Positions 1 to 11,977 of a stretch of DNA of 64,000 nt are shown here, in pieces. The notes beneath the pieces were generated by a model. That model ran no database searches. It was given only the letters and a program-made list of their open reading frames with translations, and was not told the origin of the DNA. The stretch is from Chionoecetes opilio (Eukaryota; Arthropoda; Malacostraca; Decapoda; Majidae): NCBI GenBank assembly GCA_016584305.1, contig JACEEZ010001805.1, positions 1 to 64,000 of the forward strand, read 5' to 3'. The position numbers and the translations under genes are program-made. The stretch's first letter is position 1; each line of letters opens with the position of its first letter.

Positions 1-2219
1 GGGACGAGATAGATTGCAGCTCCCTTTGAGGGAGAAATAAGAATGATAAGACTTGCCAGACCTTGCAAACTTTGATATAATTTGTTTTCGCATTGGAAGA
101 GGAACTTTTCTACATCCAAGCATCTTTAAACATCTTTTACTTTACCTCTAATGCCCTTAATTCTCCATGAGTGGCGGCTTAAAGTGTTGCGTTAAAACAC
201 TAGTGGCAATCTTAGTGTAGCTTAACCAATGTCGCCACTCGGCTGATATTTCGGTAATTTGTTCATTTATAACCATAATATGACAGATATTATGACACAA
301 AATGACGCAGACTCTCCAGCTAGCCCCTTTTAACTTTCCTGAAATCATGGATGAAGAAATTAAAGTTTGAACGCCACCAAACATCTGTAAATCAAAAAGA
401 AACCTTGCCCTGGTGACTTTAGTGTTATTGACGGTAGCGATATTCACCCGATAATCTAACCTAACCTTCCAGGTTCACACGTCTCTGGACTTGGAAGAAA
501 TCCAGTCAATTTTCCATAGATCTAGCGAATTTTCACGCCACCCCTAACTCAAAAACAATATGGTTGCAACGCATATTTTATACCCCAGCCAAACTTCCCG
601 CATTCCCTCCAAGTTTCCAAGCTTATTTTGGGGGAGAGGGGGGAGTATGGGCAAACACTAGAATAATACCATTTGAAGTGCTCTTTTCCTATGTGTTAAG
701 AATGATGGTCACTTTCAAAATCATCGGAAATGCATAATTTTGGAGTTATCCCCGCTTTAGGTTAGGCTACACAACCAACAGCCAGGTTATGTTGGCGAAC
801 TAGCGGGGGGGTTTAGGGGGGCGCAGCCCTCCAGTTATGTCAGGTTACATAACCAATGTCCATGTATTGTATTATACTGCAGTTTTACCGTTGCAGTTAA
901 AGATTTAACTAGAGATTTTTCCAGGAATAGGTAAGTAATTAACCTAGACTTTATCGGTAATGTATTTTTATGTATTTGCAGCCTTATGTCATCCCATAGA
1001 GTGTTTACCGGATATATTTTATGTCATCCACACAATGGGCCATATGCAAGAAATTTTCTCGACCCGTTGCACCGCGCAGCGACAAGCAAGAATCATTTGA
1101 AAACACTCAACCCGTTGCGTTCCATTGGTTGCGTTGTCCATGCCTTGTCCTCTGTCCTTATTCCATCATATTTCTTCCCAGACTATTACAGATGAGTTTT
1201 CAATATAACTGAGAGTGACATACATACACTGAATGCACATGTGTCATATATAAGGTAAAATTAGGTGCAGGAGGCCTTATATTGTTGTGATAAGTGGTGA
1301 CGAGGGCGAGCGGTGGTGGTGGTGGTGGTCAGCCATATTGCCTAGTGGTGACTGGCGGGACGTTCAAATGTACTCATAAGCATCACTCATGCCCGTTTTT
1401 TCTACATCAACGCCTCAGACAGGTGGTGAACACTAACAAAGCTATTATTTTAATGGCAGGAATAATAAATTAGGTTGGTAAAAGGAATTAGATATGTGTA
1501 AAACAGTCAAAATACTGATGCCGCCTTGGACTCGCTTGTGTTGGTACGTCTGCACAGATCTCCACTGGCCGGGCATTTGAAAACAATTCTTGACTACCCC
1601 ACCCGTCAAGTTACGACGGTCGGGAATATCCACCAGCCGGGACTTGACGAGCATTCTTGCATATAGCCCAATAATACTATCACTACAAAACTCGTTTCCA
1701 TTTTCCCCACCCAAAACCACGTGTTCCCAATGGGTCCCCAGGTTTGTTATGGAGGGGGGGATAGCTGCAAAAAGAGGCATTTCCTACGATTTTCAATGTA
1801 GGCATTATTTTTAATACCTACATCAAAATACATGGGAAAAGAGTACTTTTGACCTCGTACTCAATTACTGGTTGAAAGTACCAATTTACCGTTTAGGTTT
1901 GGTTAGATTAGATTTAGGTTATGTTAAGGTTTGGTTCAGGTAATGTTAGGCTTAAGGTAGGTTTGGATTAGGTTTTGTTGGGTTACTAAGGTTAAAAAAG
2001 TTAATTTGATGGTGCGCGATTGCCCGGGTGGTTGGCGCCACCAACTCCTGTGGAATATTTACTGATACTGCATACTGTACTGACAAATGATACTTAATAA
2101 GTAAAAATAGGAAGAGGCTTAGCAGTTAGGTGGTTAGCATGGATATGTCAGGGGGGGGTAAAGATTAGTTATAACCACCTATGCAGGCATATCTCGTTTA
2201 CGGTAAATTTACGGTTTAG
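1..2219. other. Non-genic DNA with minor repeats
   Basis: I see no supportable gene here. There is a short fragment of a dispersed repeat at about 306-362, a (GGT)n tract near 1312-1329, and a degenerate run of GGTTA/TTAGG-like words at about 1885-1995. The last resembles decayed short-period repeat rather than telomere, because the period is not kept. Open frames in the stretch are short and without recognisable motifs. Confidence 0.6.
306..362 (+). repeat. Fragment of Helitron-like repeat
   Basis: About 57 bases (cagactctccagctagcccc and onward to ctttcctgaaatc) match the block next to the minisatellite of the elements at 22981-23522 and 63223-63821. Only this inner block is present; neither the hairpin end nor the TG-rich end is seen. 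Confidence 0.6.
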
Positions 2220-4369
2220 ATCATCCCGCGATTTCGAGGACGAGACTTAGTTTTTCTAAATAAATTAAAAGGGGGCGGAGTGGGAGTACTTGTGAGGCAG
2301 GAAGCAGGTATAGATGTAGAGGAGCTAGATATAGGAGGGTGTGAGATGGGTGAGGATATTATGGCAGTACGTCTGGAATATAAGGTGCATAAGGGAAGAG
2401 AAAGGATCTTGGTGATAGTGTGTTACATAACAGTGGAAGGAACAGGAGCGAGAGCCGAGAATGAAAGGAAGTATAGAATTGTGCAAAGGTTTATAGAACA
2501 GAATAGGAGTGAAAATGTGATTGTGATGGGAGACATGAATGGCCACATTGGTGTGTTAGGAGAGGAAGTAAATGGAAATTGCTGCTTGACTTTGCAGAGG
2601 AGAATGAATTAGAAATTTTGAATGTGACCCTGGCTGAAGGGAGAGTGACCTGGAGTGGAAGGGAGAATGAATTTGCCATTGACTTTATGTTAGTGAACCA
2701 GAAAGCTAGGGAACGGGTGAGAAGTATGTGGGTGGATGAGGAGAGGACAATTGACGTAGCGAGTTACCATAACGTCATGGTAATGGAGTATGAGTGTTTG
2801 AAGGAAAAAATAGTGAACGCGAAAGAGGAGAGGAATGGACATTGGAAGCTTAGAGATGCAGACTGGGATTATTTCAGAGAAGTGGTGAGTAATGAGGACT
2901 GGAAGCTGGGAGAGAATGGTTTGAGGGCTGAGAGAGGTGTGGATGAGATGAATGAGAGATTGTTAAGGAAGCTTAACAAAGCGGCGGAAGAGAGCATAGG
3001 CAGAACAAGAAAGAGAGCAAATGGCAGGACAAGAAAGAGTTGGTGGAACAATGAGATCGACAAGGCCAAGAAAGAAAGGAAACAGTCAAATAGGAAGTGT
3101 AGGAGTCTGAGAAAGAAAAAGTCAAACAGTGAAGCTGAAAGAATAGAGTATGAAAGGGCATGGGAAGAGTATAAGAGTAAGCAAAAGGAGGTGAAATGCT
3201 TGGTGAGGAAGGCAAGAGTGAATGAAGAGAGAAAAGTGATCAGAGAACTTAGGGAAAAAGGTGAGGAAGGAGGTAGGGAATGGTATAAGTTCTTGAGAGG
3301 AGAAGAGAGTAAGCCTACAGGAAATGTAGAAGAACTAGTGGTGAATGGCAGGTCACTAAGAGAGAAAAAGGAAATGGTCAGAGCTGTAGAGGACTTCTGG
3401 AAAGATATTGGAGGTGTAAATGAGCCTGATAGTGACTTGGGGAATATCACCTTAGGGAGGAAAATAGAGGAAATGATGGATGAAGAGATTAAAATGGATG
3501 AGATTGAAGAGTATGTTAGAAAACTGAAAAATAGAGAGGCCCCTGGAATGAACGGTATCCCGAATGAATTCTATAGAGAGGGTGGTGAGGGAGTAATTGA
3601 GGGAATGCATGAGTTGTTTGAACATATATGGAGAGAGGAAAGGGTGCCTGGTGCCTGGAATGACAGTAGAGTGACCCTCATACATAAGGGAGGACACAAG
3701 AGTAGGAAGGAGATTAAGAATTACAGACCAATAGCGGTGTGTGACACGGTATGTAAGATTTTCTGTGGTGTACTGAATGAAAGACTAGGTGAAGCTGTGG
3801 AAAGAAATAAGGTGATGGGTGAAAAGCAGAATGGATTCAGAAAAGAAAGGAGAGGTGAGGACAATATGTATGTAGTGAATGAAGTGATTGAGAGAGCAAG
3901 GAAGGATGGAAGAAAGAAATATCTAGCCTTTCTAGATATTGAGAAAGCATACGACAGAGTGGATAGGAGAATACTATGTCAGGTATTGGAGACGATTGGC
4001 ATGAGTGAGAAGGTTGTTAGAATAATAAGCAGTATGTATGAGAACACACAGGCCAAGTTCAGTATGGGTGACCTAGAGACTGGATGGGTGAATAGTAAGA
4101 GAGGAGTAAGACAGGGCTGTGTCCTTTCTCCTCTACTTTTTGGATTATATGTTGAGGAAATGGCAGTGAGAGTGAAGCGTACAGGTTTGGGTGTGAAAAT
4201 TGGAGATGATGTGTTGAGTGTACTGCTGTATGCAGATGATGTGGTGATCCTTAGTGAAAACCACAATGAACTACAAGAGATGCTGAATGCTGTGACTGAG
4301 TATGGATGGGACTTCAACGCCAGGTTCAGTAAGGAGAAGAGTCAGGTGTTGGTGGTGAATGACAGGTGA
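2220..4369 (+). pseudogene. 5'-truncated LINE ORF2: endonuclease plus reverse transcriptase
   Basis: This is a non-LTR retrotransposon ORF2 that nicks target DNA and reverse-transcribes its own RNA. The first frame is open from 2220 to 2612 and carries the endonuclease core GDMNGHIG. It then passes by a frameshift near 2575-2581 into a long frame (2579-4369) starting LLLDFAEENELEILN. The final endonuclease motif reads ASYHNV where family members have SDH, so the catalytic Asp is Tyr. The RT core follows in order: APGMNGIPNEF, NYRPIAV, FLDIEKAYDRVD, GVRQGCVLSPLLF and YADDVVIL. All RT acidic residues are kept. The frame stops at 4367-4369 soon after the thumb, so the C-terminal zinc region is missing; a similar C-terminal piece lies at 62432-62840. 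No poly-A or target duplication was found. The clade is not certain. Confidence 0.88.
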
Positions 4370-5740
4370 CAGGTGACTCTGATGATGACAGGATTTGGAC
4401 GGTGGGTGGGATTCACCCTCCCTGACTCTCCTTGTGCTGTTTTTCATTTCCGACGGGTGTTGTAGGGGTTATAAATCTTGCAAATTGTCAGATCAGTACT
4501 TCTGAAGAAGTCCTTCACCCCTATCTTTTTCTTCTTCCCCCTATAGCCAACAAGCCTGGGGAACTTGTGGAAAACTGGGGTTTTTGGGTGGGGGAAGCAA
4601 ATATAATTTACTTATGGCTCCCCAAAAACATCATCAAAATCATTATATGCAAAATTCTAGGTAAATTCCATAAATTAGGAATTTCCCTAGAAATCCATAG
4701 TAAGGGAATTCACCTTAATTGATATTTGTAAAGATTTGGACAATTTTTGGAGAGCAACAAATAAGTCGTGTCTGCCTTCCCTACCCAAAAACCCAAGTTT
4801 CCCATAGGGCCACCGGCCCACCAAGCCTGGTGGTCATAGGAAGTCAAAGAAAAACCAAACCTTCCTAGCCAGAGGGCGCCCCTGGACCCCCTAAAGGTTG
4901 CTAACCTAACTTTCTATAACCCCCTCAAGGTTACTAACTTAACCTCACTGACACCATAACCCCTTAAAGGTTACTAAACTAACCTCACTATTACCCTCGC
5001 AAGGTTACTAACCTAACCTCACTATAACCCCCTAAAGGTTATAAGGAAACAAGGACGTGGAGAACAGAAAAAGCAACACTACAGGATGGACAGAGTGATG
5101 GGGTGATGGGGGAGAGCGCGACACCAGATAGGAATGTGTGATGCATGTATGTCTTATGTATTTGTATTTATTTATTTATTATTATTTTTTAGAATAATTC
5201 AAGCTATATTACTTTGATTCCTACCATTTACTTAATTGCCACATAATGACTGATTCTGATATGATTAATAGTTGGTGGATCATCTCAACACATAAAACTT
5301 GTGCCACAGTAACCCTGTCCTAGCCCCTATCCCCCTTGATAAAAAACATTAACTACTGGACAGAATATGATTGAGGGTATATCATGCCTCTTATTATATC
5401 AAGATATATCTCAAGGAATGATCGGAGATCATTCAAATACACGGAGATACTTCATTTTGGTGTTTGATAGGTCAGCTCTTGCCAGATTAGCCAGCTGCTT
5501 CTTTCGGTGTTTAAGTGATAATTGTTTTCTTATTCCCTTTATATCTCTTGTCAAACGCGGGCAATCTAAAGAAAGACTTCTCGGGGAACTGAATTGACTT
5601 GTTGGAACATCTAAAAGCTCCATAAAATGATGGCATCATCACTATAGTCACTGTGGTAAACATAGCTAGTGGAGTTTGTTGGTCCTCCACAATCGCATCT
5701 CCGGCATCTGTCATCTGCGCGGCGAGTGCTATGACGTCAC
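4370..5740. other. Non-genic DNA
   Basis: No gene could be supported. The stretch holds the tandem repeat at 4885-5045 and AT-rich sequence (poly-TTTA near 5160-5190). Confidence 0.55.
4885..5045 (+). repeat. Short tandem repeat, about 34-38 bp period
   Basis: Five imperfect units of the form cccctaaaggttactaacc followed by taacctcactataa are head to tail. Spacing varies between about 33 and 38 bases. It is AT/CT rich and not coding. Confidence 0.75.
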
Positions 5741-7056
5741 GTGCAAGGAACCTACGTAATAGGACAACTATGTGAGAAGATAGTAAGAGTCATATGGGTT
5801 AATCTAGAGAAAATGAGTATCATGTCAGACAGGCAATTTGGATTCAGGGCTGGGAGTTCCTGTACATCATATCTGCAATGCTTCTACTCAAGGGTGATCA
5901 ACGTAGTACAGGAAAGGGATGGATGGGTGGATTGCGCTGACTTGGATCTGTAGAAAGCATTTGATAAGGTACCCCATAAAAGATTGTTGTGGAAACTGGA
6001 ATACAAAAGAGGACTGGATGGGAATGTCCTGAAATGGATGAAGGACTACCTAAAAGGGAGACAGATGAGAACCATAATAAAAGTCTGTGCGTCAGGGTGG
6101 AGAAGTGTGTTAAGCGGAGTACCTCAAGGCTCGGTATTACCACCTGTTATGTTCCTGATTTCTGTTAATGACATTGTGTCTGATTTGAAAAGTTATGTGA
6201 GCCTGTTTGCAGATGATGTGAAAATTATGAAGAAGGTTGAAATGGAGGAGGATTAGAGACTCCTACAGGAAGATTTGAATAGAATATATGAATGGAGTAA
6301 AAAATTGAAAATTTAATTTAATGCAAAAAAATGCAAAATATTATAATTTGGTAAGAGTGCAAAGAGGATAAGATGGAATTACAAAATGGGAAGAGAGACA
6401 ATCAATAAAGCAAGTGAAGAAAAGGATCTTGGAGTAATATTGCAGGACGACTTATCACCAGAGAACACATTAATATAACTTTTGGTGCTATATATAAGCT
6501 TCTAACAAACTTCAGAATGGCTTTTGCCTATATGGACGAGGACATGATGAAGAAATGTATTGTGGCCCTGATACGCCCCAGACTGGAGTACGCCACAGTA
6601 GTTTGGTCTCCGCACAAGAGGAAGGATGTAAAGAAGATAGAATACAGAGAGCAGCCACAAAGATTGGTCCTAGCCTGTCAGACCTGACTTATGAGAGGCT
6701 GGAGAAATTGGGGTTGCCATCATTGGAAGAGAGAAGAAAAAGAGGAGACTTAATAGCAATGTATAGAGCTATGTCAGGAACAGAGAGAGATGACAAAGAG
6801 GACATGTATTCACGGGACAAAGGAGCCACAAGAGGTCATACAAAGAAACTAATGAAGACAAGGTGCTTGAAGGACATTAACATCAAGAAGTACAGTTTTC
6901 CCTATCGGTGCATTAATATGTGGAATAACCAGGCGAATTAAATTATAGATGCCTAGAATATTCATGTTTTTAAAGCCAAGATTGACCAATTGAGACAAGG
7001 AGACAGGACCCCACGAGTGTAACTCATTTCCCGTATATCACAACTAGGTAAATACA
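5741..7056 (+). pseudogene. CR1-like LINE, decayed RT to 3' end
   Basis: The copy reads through RT motifs in several frames: RQFGFRAGSSCTSY, KAFDKVPHKRLLWKLE, SGVPQGSVLPPVMF and FADDVKI. It continues to the C-terminal segment with IERIQRAATKIGPSLSDL, LPSLEERRKRGDLIAMYRAM and FPYRCINMWNN. There are many stops and frameshifts (for example TAG before KAFDKV at 5951-5953 and TAG after EMEED), so it is dead. The 3' end has a conserved untranslated motif (ggagacaggaccccacgag at about 6998) and finishes in actaggtaaatac. The copies at 10985-11977, 11978-15560 and 50160-57295 have the same end. The lack of an endonuclease shows 5' truncation. I call the clade CR1-like (in the CR1/jockey range) from the LEKLGLPSLEERRKRGDL type of tail. 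Confidence 0.85.
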
Positions 7057-7271
7057 CTGTTCCCTACATTTCTCCATCCATACATACACTCACCGTGCTT
7101 TCGCCTAGAAAACAAAATAAAACAGTCAACTGCTCTGATGAGGAGGAGACAAGGGAAGGAGATAATCGTATGGAATATATAGAAATAACATATTTAAAAA
7201 ACAAAAATATAAAAGCCCTGAACTCACGATAGCTAGATAGACCTATAGATTAGAAGAGAGGAATAACACTA

Positions 7272-8049
7272 CAGGGAGGTCCTGTTATACGAGCATTCGG
7301 TATACGAGAATCTGATGATACGAGATGTGTAAATTAGGGTCTATTTTCAATATACGAGATAGAAAATCCAATGATAGGACATTCAAACTGGGGTGAGTAA
7401 AATTATCAAGTTCAAAATGCGCGCCCTACCACTCCTGGGCTGGACAAAGGGGGATTTGGTTGACCCCAGTGAGGTCACCCCTAGCAAGCCTTGACCTGAA
7501 GGGTAATTAAGCATATGGCGCGGCCTGACATTTAGGGGTAATTAGCAGGTGTGCGGCCCCAACCTTGGGACCGCAGTCAGGTCACCCCTAGCAAGGCGTG
7601 ACCTGAAGGGTAATTAAGCATATGGAGCGGCCTGACCTTTAGGGGTAATTAGCAGGTGTGCGGGCCCAACCTTGGGACCCCTACACTACCTTCTCTTGTA
7701 TCACGCGGCGTCCCCTACATTACAACGTCTTTTTTGCTTGTTATGCATGTTTTATGTTTAATTAATGTGCAGTTATGTTATTTTGTGTGCTATTTTCTCT
7801 TTCAGAATGCTTTTTCTACAGAATAGGTAGTACAGTGTAGGTAATATAGACGCTGTGTGTTTGTTGTGTTTGCTATAGTTTATTTTAGCTTGAAAAACAT
7901 GTCCTTTTTTTTTTTGTCTTTTTTTTTATTGATGGGGTCCTGGAACCAAACCTATATTTTACCATTAGTTATGTGTTTCGTTATACGAGATTTCGCTTTA
8001 CGAGTATGCCAGGTGGAACCTAACTGCTTGTATCTTCGGGACCTCCCTG
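7272..8049 (+). mobile_element. CAGGGAGG-type TA element, copy 1
   Basis: A 778-bp non-coding element bounded by CAGGGAGGTCCTGTTATACG and its inverted match ending GGGACCTCCCTG, with TA on both sides (7270-7271, 8050-8051). The ends repeat the word ATACGAG many times (TATACGAG, GATACGAG, TTTACGAG). The core holds two 107-bp GC-rich units (from 7473 and 7580, each starting ggtcacccctagcaag). There is no transposase, so it is non-autonomous. TA duplication and the look of the ends fit Tigger/pogo-type elements, but that is inference. Five other copies are in the window. Confidence 0.88.
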
Positions 8050-8051
8050 TA

Positions 8052-9297
8052 TTTATAAGAAAACAACCACCTAATCATTATGTATCATGAAGTGCTGTCG
8101 GAATATTTCAACATGCATTGTTTTCGTACATATGGGAAGACAGGATGGAACATGTGTGTGTATGAGAGAAAAAAACCCATAGTATTAGCATTGCATGATT
8201 ACATTCTGTGTTGGCGATATTGATGCTTTATATACTTTTAAGTGGACAATAAATAAATAAATGAATAAATATATGTTGGTATGACATATCTGGACACTTG
8301 CCAAGTGAGGGTTAATCTTTACCAGCCCACAGATCTCACCCCGTGCCATTTTCAGGTGTCTGTCTGTTTGTCTGTCTGGCTGCAGGAATATAATTAAAAT
8401 CAATTAGTAGATTTTTTTTCACCATAGGGCTATTTGAATCTTGTATTGCTTGTGTGGTGTGGTCTTGGGAGGCTGGTGTGCAGCAGAGATGACACCCCAG
8501 ACGAGAGCAGTGTTGCCACTCGTTTCTTATTCACCTAGATGTGAGGTTTTTTTTTTTTTTAATGTCCGGGACTGTTATTGTCTGGCATGATATCCGAATC
8601 CGGCCATCTAGATTAGCTGGATATCCAGCATCCGGCTATCTGGCTAAGAGTAAATGGGCTGGATATCTGGAATCCGGTTATCCAACCAAATCACTCCCTG
8701 GTACAACACTAATTTTTGCTGAAGCTACCCGTGTTGAAGTATAAAATGTTTCCCTAAAGAATTATAAGAAATTTGTCTTTGGAATTTGATGTTTCAGGTT
8801 CAGTGATTTGCAGCTTATAGAATATTGTGTACTTTGTGAGGGTCTCCTGAAATGAGTTTTATATGCCATTAAGTGTGGTGCTTTATAACCCTATTTTCTT
8901 TCATTACCCTAAAAAACTTGGGCAATCTATGCACAAAGTACACATATAGTTATGAGTATAGCTATATGGTAAGCAACGTAGTAAGTAACATTTAGATTTT
9001 TCCTTATCCATTCCCTCAGCCAGGTCTCTGAAACTTTTCATGCAAAGGATGTAAAGATGACACCTTTATTGTAAGTGAAAAATAGAAATTTTAATTTTAT
9101 ATTCATCAGTCACTCTGCCCATTCAAGAATATAAAACGAACTGGTACCAGTATCAAGTTTTACTAGGTCCAATATTCTGTCTACTTTTCCTTGGATGCTG
9201 TCTTACATGTGTGTGAATGGCCTATTTTTTAAATGAAAAATACTACCTGGAGTATAAAAGTTTATCCTGTCTTAACACTTCTTTCTCACCCATACAG
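8052..9297. other. Non-genic DNA
   Basis: Nothing coding is supported. It contains an AATA-rich tract near 8250-8270, CTGT repeats near 8355-8382, and the CCGGATATCC repeat at 8580-8700. The 3' end of this stretch runs into a good splice acceptor at 9297. Confidence 0.5.
8580..8700 (+). repeat. CCGGATATCC-word repeat, possible hAT-type end
   Basis: Imperfect repeats of words such as gctggatatccagcatccgg occur about every 20-30 bases. A similar block lies at 60785-60903, ending tacatccctag. In hAT-type elements CAGGGATGTA is a common terminus, so both may be remnants of such ends. Low certainty. Confidence 0.4.
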
Positions 9298-9469
9298 CAA
9301 TAATAATGGGGCAAAAGCAGAGACAAAGGCAGAGATTGAGAAGTGTTTGGAATCCGCCCTACAGCGGGTGGTGAGTCTGAAGCAGCAGAAGCTCATCCCA
9401 CAGCTGGACCATATATTGATGCTGGCCAAACAGAAGGAGCAGATTCTGGCAGCTCAGATACTTGGTTAG
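9298..9469 (+). CDS. Candidate host-gene exon (3' terminal?), function unknown
   Basis: A pyrimidine-rich tract with a canonical acceptor (cttctttctcacccatacag, AG at 9296-9297) is followed by an open frame. It encodes a 57-residue Glu/Lys/Gln/Leu-rich segment containing AEIEKCLESALQRV and LIPQLDHILMLAKQKEQI, then TAG at 9467-9469. It is not repeated elsewhere in the window, unlike almost everything else. Composition is that of an alpha-helical or coiled-coil protein end. The first base would complete a split codon with an upstream exon outside recognised sequence. An ATTAAA occurs near 9583. A possible donor (ttg/gttagc) overlaps the stop, so an internal exon is also possible. I do not recognise the protein. 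Confidence 0.5.
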
Positions 9470-10038
9470 CATCAACAGGTTCTATGAATTGCATCCCGTG
9501 CTGTATATAAACTATTGTGTAGTGTGAACATTATAGGCAGCAATGAATACACTAGTAGTTGTAATCTTATTTGTTGATATATTAAAAAATTGATAGATAT
9601 ATCAGTGTTTGCAAACATTATAACTGTAGTAACTTGCTGTCATAGTTAGGCTTATGACATTCCAGATTATTTCTATAATTTTCAAGTACAGACACTTTAA
9701 TAAGAGTTATGACTGGGTTAAGTTCTGACTGACTGGTTGTAAGATGATTTTGACATAAGTTGGTGGTTAACCCTTGCAGGGCAGATCACTTAAAAAGTCT
9801 TTGGTCATTCAGGCCAGGCAAAAATTGCATATAAAACAATGAAAGTAATGTTTTTCTTTGTGTTGTTTAGATTTTGAAGCACTGAACACAGTGGTGTGAA
9901 TCATACATTTTTGCTCTCAAAATTAACATAATTGCAGCCTCATAAATTATATTGAATTCTGTGTACCATGTTGGGGCTTTATAGAGGTAGGTGGGAAACG
10001 GAAAGAATCGTGAACTTCACAAATATGTAAAAATACAG
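9470..10038. other. AT-rich non-genic DNA
   Basis: If the exon at 9298-9469 is real, this would hold its 3' UTR and downstream sequence. I see no other feature. Confidence 0.4.
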
Positions 10039-10040
10039 TA

Positions 10041-10830
10041 CAGGGAGGTCCCGAAGATACGAGCAGTTAGGTTCCACCTGGCATACTCGTAAAGCGAAAT
10101 CTCGTATAACGAAACACATAACTAATGGTAAAATATAGGTTTGGTTCCAGTCAATTATACAAAAAAGAAAAAAAAGAAAAAAAAAGAAAGAAAAAAAAGA
10201 CATGTTTTTCAAGCTAAAATAAACTATAGCAAACACAACAAACACACAGCGTCTATATTACCTACACTGTACTACCTATTATGTAGAAAAAGCATTCTGA
10301 AAGAGAAAATAGCACACAAAATAACATAACTTCACATTAATTAAACATAAAACATACGTAACAAGCAAAAAAGACGTTGTAATGTAGGGGACGCCGCGTG
10401 ATACAAGAGAAGGTAGTGTATGGTCCCCAAGGTTGGGGCCGCACACCTTGTAATTACCCCTAAAGGTCAGGCCGCGCCATATGCTTAATTACCCTTCAGG
10501 TCACGCCTTGCTAGGGGTGACCTGACTGCAGTCCCAAGGTTGGGGCCGCACACCTGCTAATTACCCCTAAATGTCAGGCCGAGCCATATGCTTAATTACC
10601 CTTCAGGTCAAGGCTTGCTAGGGGTGACCTCACTGGGGTCAACCAAATCCCCCTTTGTCCAGCCTGGGAGTGGTAGGGCGCGCATTTTGAACTTGATAAT
10701 TTTACTCACCACAGTTTGAATGTCGTATCATTGGATTTTCTATCTCGTATATTGAAAATAGACCCTAATTTACACATCTCGTATCATCGGATTCTCGTAT
10801 ACCGAATGCTCGTATAACGGGACCTCCCTG
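10041..10830 (-). mobile_element. CAGGGAGG-type TA element, copy 2
   Basis: A 790-bp inverted copy of the element at 7272-8049, with TA at 10039-10040 and 10831-10832. It keeps both termini, the ATACGAG words and two 107-bp core units (about 10420-10640). A purine-rich homopolymer (aaagaaaaaaaagaaa) at 10159-10200 replaces the poly-T of copy 1. Non-coding. Confidence 0.88.
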
Positions 10831-10984
10831 TACTGGGAGAAAAGGACACAAATGTAGGCATTAATTAGTACAAAGACCAGAAATCGATAAAAAAAACATT
10901 GATATAGCAGGTGAAAAAGATAAGTGTAGAGTTTATAAGCAATACTGTTAATTAAGCAGTCAAAAGGAACAATAAAAGGTGACC

Positions 10985-11977
10985 TATATAGATAGCAATG
11001 TATAGAGCTATGTCAAGAATGAAGAGAAATGACAAAGAGGACATGTATGTACATGTAAGGACATGTAAGAACCACAAGAGGTCATACGAAGAAACTTAAA
11101 AAAGACAAGGTGCTTGAAGGACAATGAGAAGTACAGTTTCCCCTATCGGTGCATTGATATGTGGAATAACCTGGAGAGTGAAATTATAGATACTAAAGGC
11201 GCAGTCACACGAGTACTTTTTCCAGCAATATTCAGCCAGCAACACAAACCCGGCTCAAACTCTGCTAAAATTGCCAAGTTTGAGGCAAGACGAACCTGCC
11301 TGTGTTGTTGGCATTATATTGCCGAGTTTTGGCTAAATTCAAACTGTGAAACTACCACCAACGAATATTATTTGACGTTCAGTGTTAATGCACGCCCTAA
11401 TTCAAAATATAGAAGCTGAAATAAACAACTACATAGTGGCAAGAACCGATTCCAAGACAAATTGTAAAGTCTTGTACATTTTTGGTAACTCTTTGGAGGT
11501 TTTATAACTTAGGAGGATTTCGTGAGTCAGTGATGGTCTTCCCTATTTTCTTTGTTGGCTGTCTACCTTTTTAGGGGATACTGGACTGGACCATCTTACC
11601 GCGGCTGACTGACGGCTCCATAAGAAGATGAGTCCATTCCAATCATTCACCTCCCTATTTGTGAACCAGTTTCTCCCTATTTCTCCCTATTTCTCTAAAG
11701 ATGCTTCTTCAGATACGGCTAGGCTCCCGCACTGATTAAAACGAGAAGCCGAAATTGGCGTTAAAACTCGGCTAGCTCTGTGAAAGTCCGTGTGACCAGA
11801 AAGTGGCTCGAAATCGGCTTGGCCGAATTTTGCCGGCTAAATATTCTCAAAAAAGATGTCGTGTGACCCCTCCTTAAGAATATTCATGTTTTTTAAGCTT
11901 AGATTGACCAATTTAGACAAGGAGACGGGACCCCACGAGTGTAACTCATTTCCTGTATATCACAATTAGGTAAATAC
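10985..11977 (+). pseudogene. CR1-like LINE 3' fragment, split by a MITE
   Basis: The sequence from about 10997 matches the C-terminal part of the copy at 5741-7056 (IAMYRAM and YSFPYRCIDMWNN-like segments with stops). After the insertion at 11197-11874 it resumes at agaatattcatgtttttta. It ends with ggagacgggaccccacgag and ...cacaattaggtaaatac at about 11975. Only the last few hundred bases of the LINE are present. Confidence 0.78.
11197..11874. mobile_element. Harbinger-like MITE
   Basis: A 678-bp non-coding element with imperfect terminal inverted repeats of about 40 bp (AGGCGCAGTCACACGAG at left; AGGAGGGGTCACACGAC when the right end is inverted). It is flanked by TAA on both sides (11194-11196 and 11875-11877). 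Removing it and one TAA recreates the LINE sequence seen at 6942-6960. A 3-bp TWA duplication and a GTCACACG-type terminus are typical of PIF/Harbinger elements. The family is inferred; the boundaries are seen directly. Confidence 0.82.

Noticed and set aside
157..447. Minus-strand 96-residue frame
   Set aside because: No motif, low-complexity AT-rich sequence, and overlaps a repeat fragment.
1885..1995. Telomeric TTAGG array
   Set aside because: Words resemble TTAGG/GGTTA, but no constant 5-bp period is kept.
2869..3450. Minus-strand 193-residue Ser/Leu/Phe-rich frame
   Set aside because: It is the antisense shadow of the purine-rich LINE ORF2.
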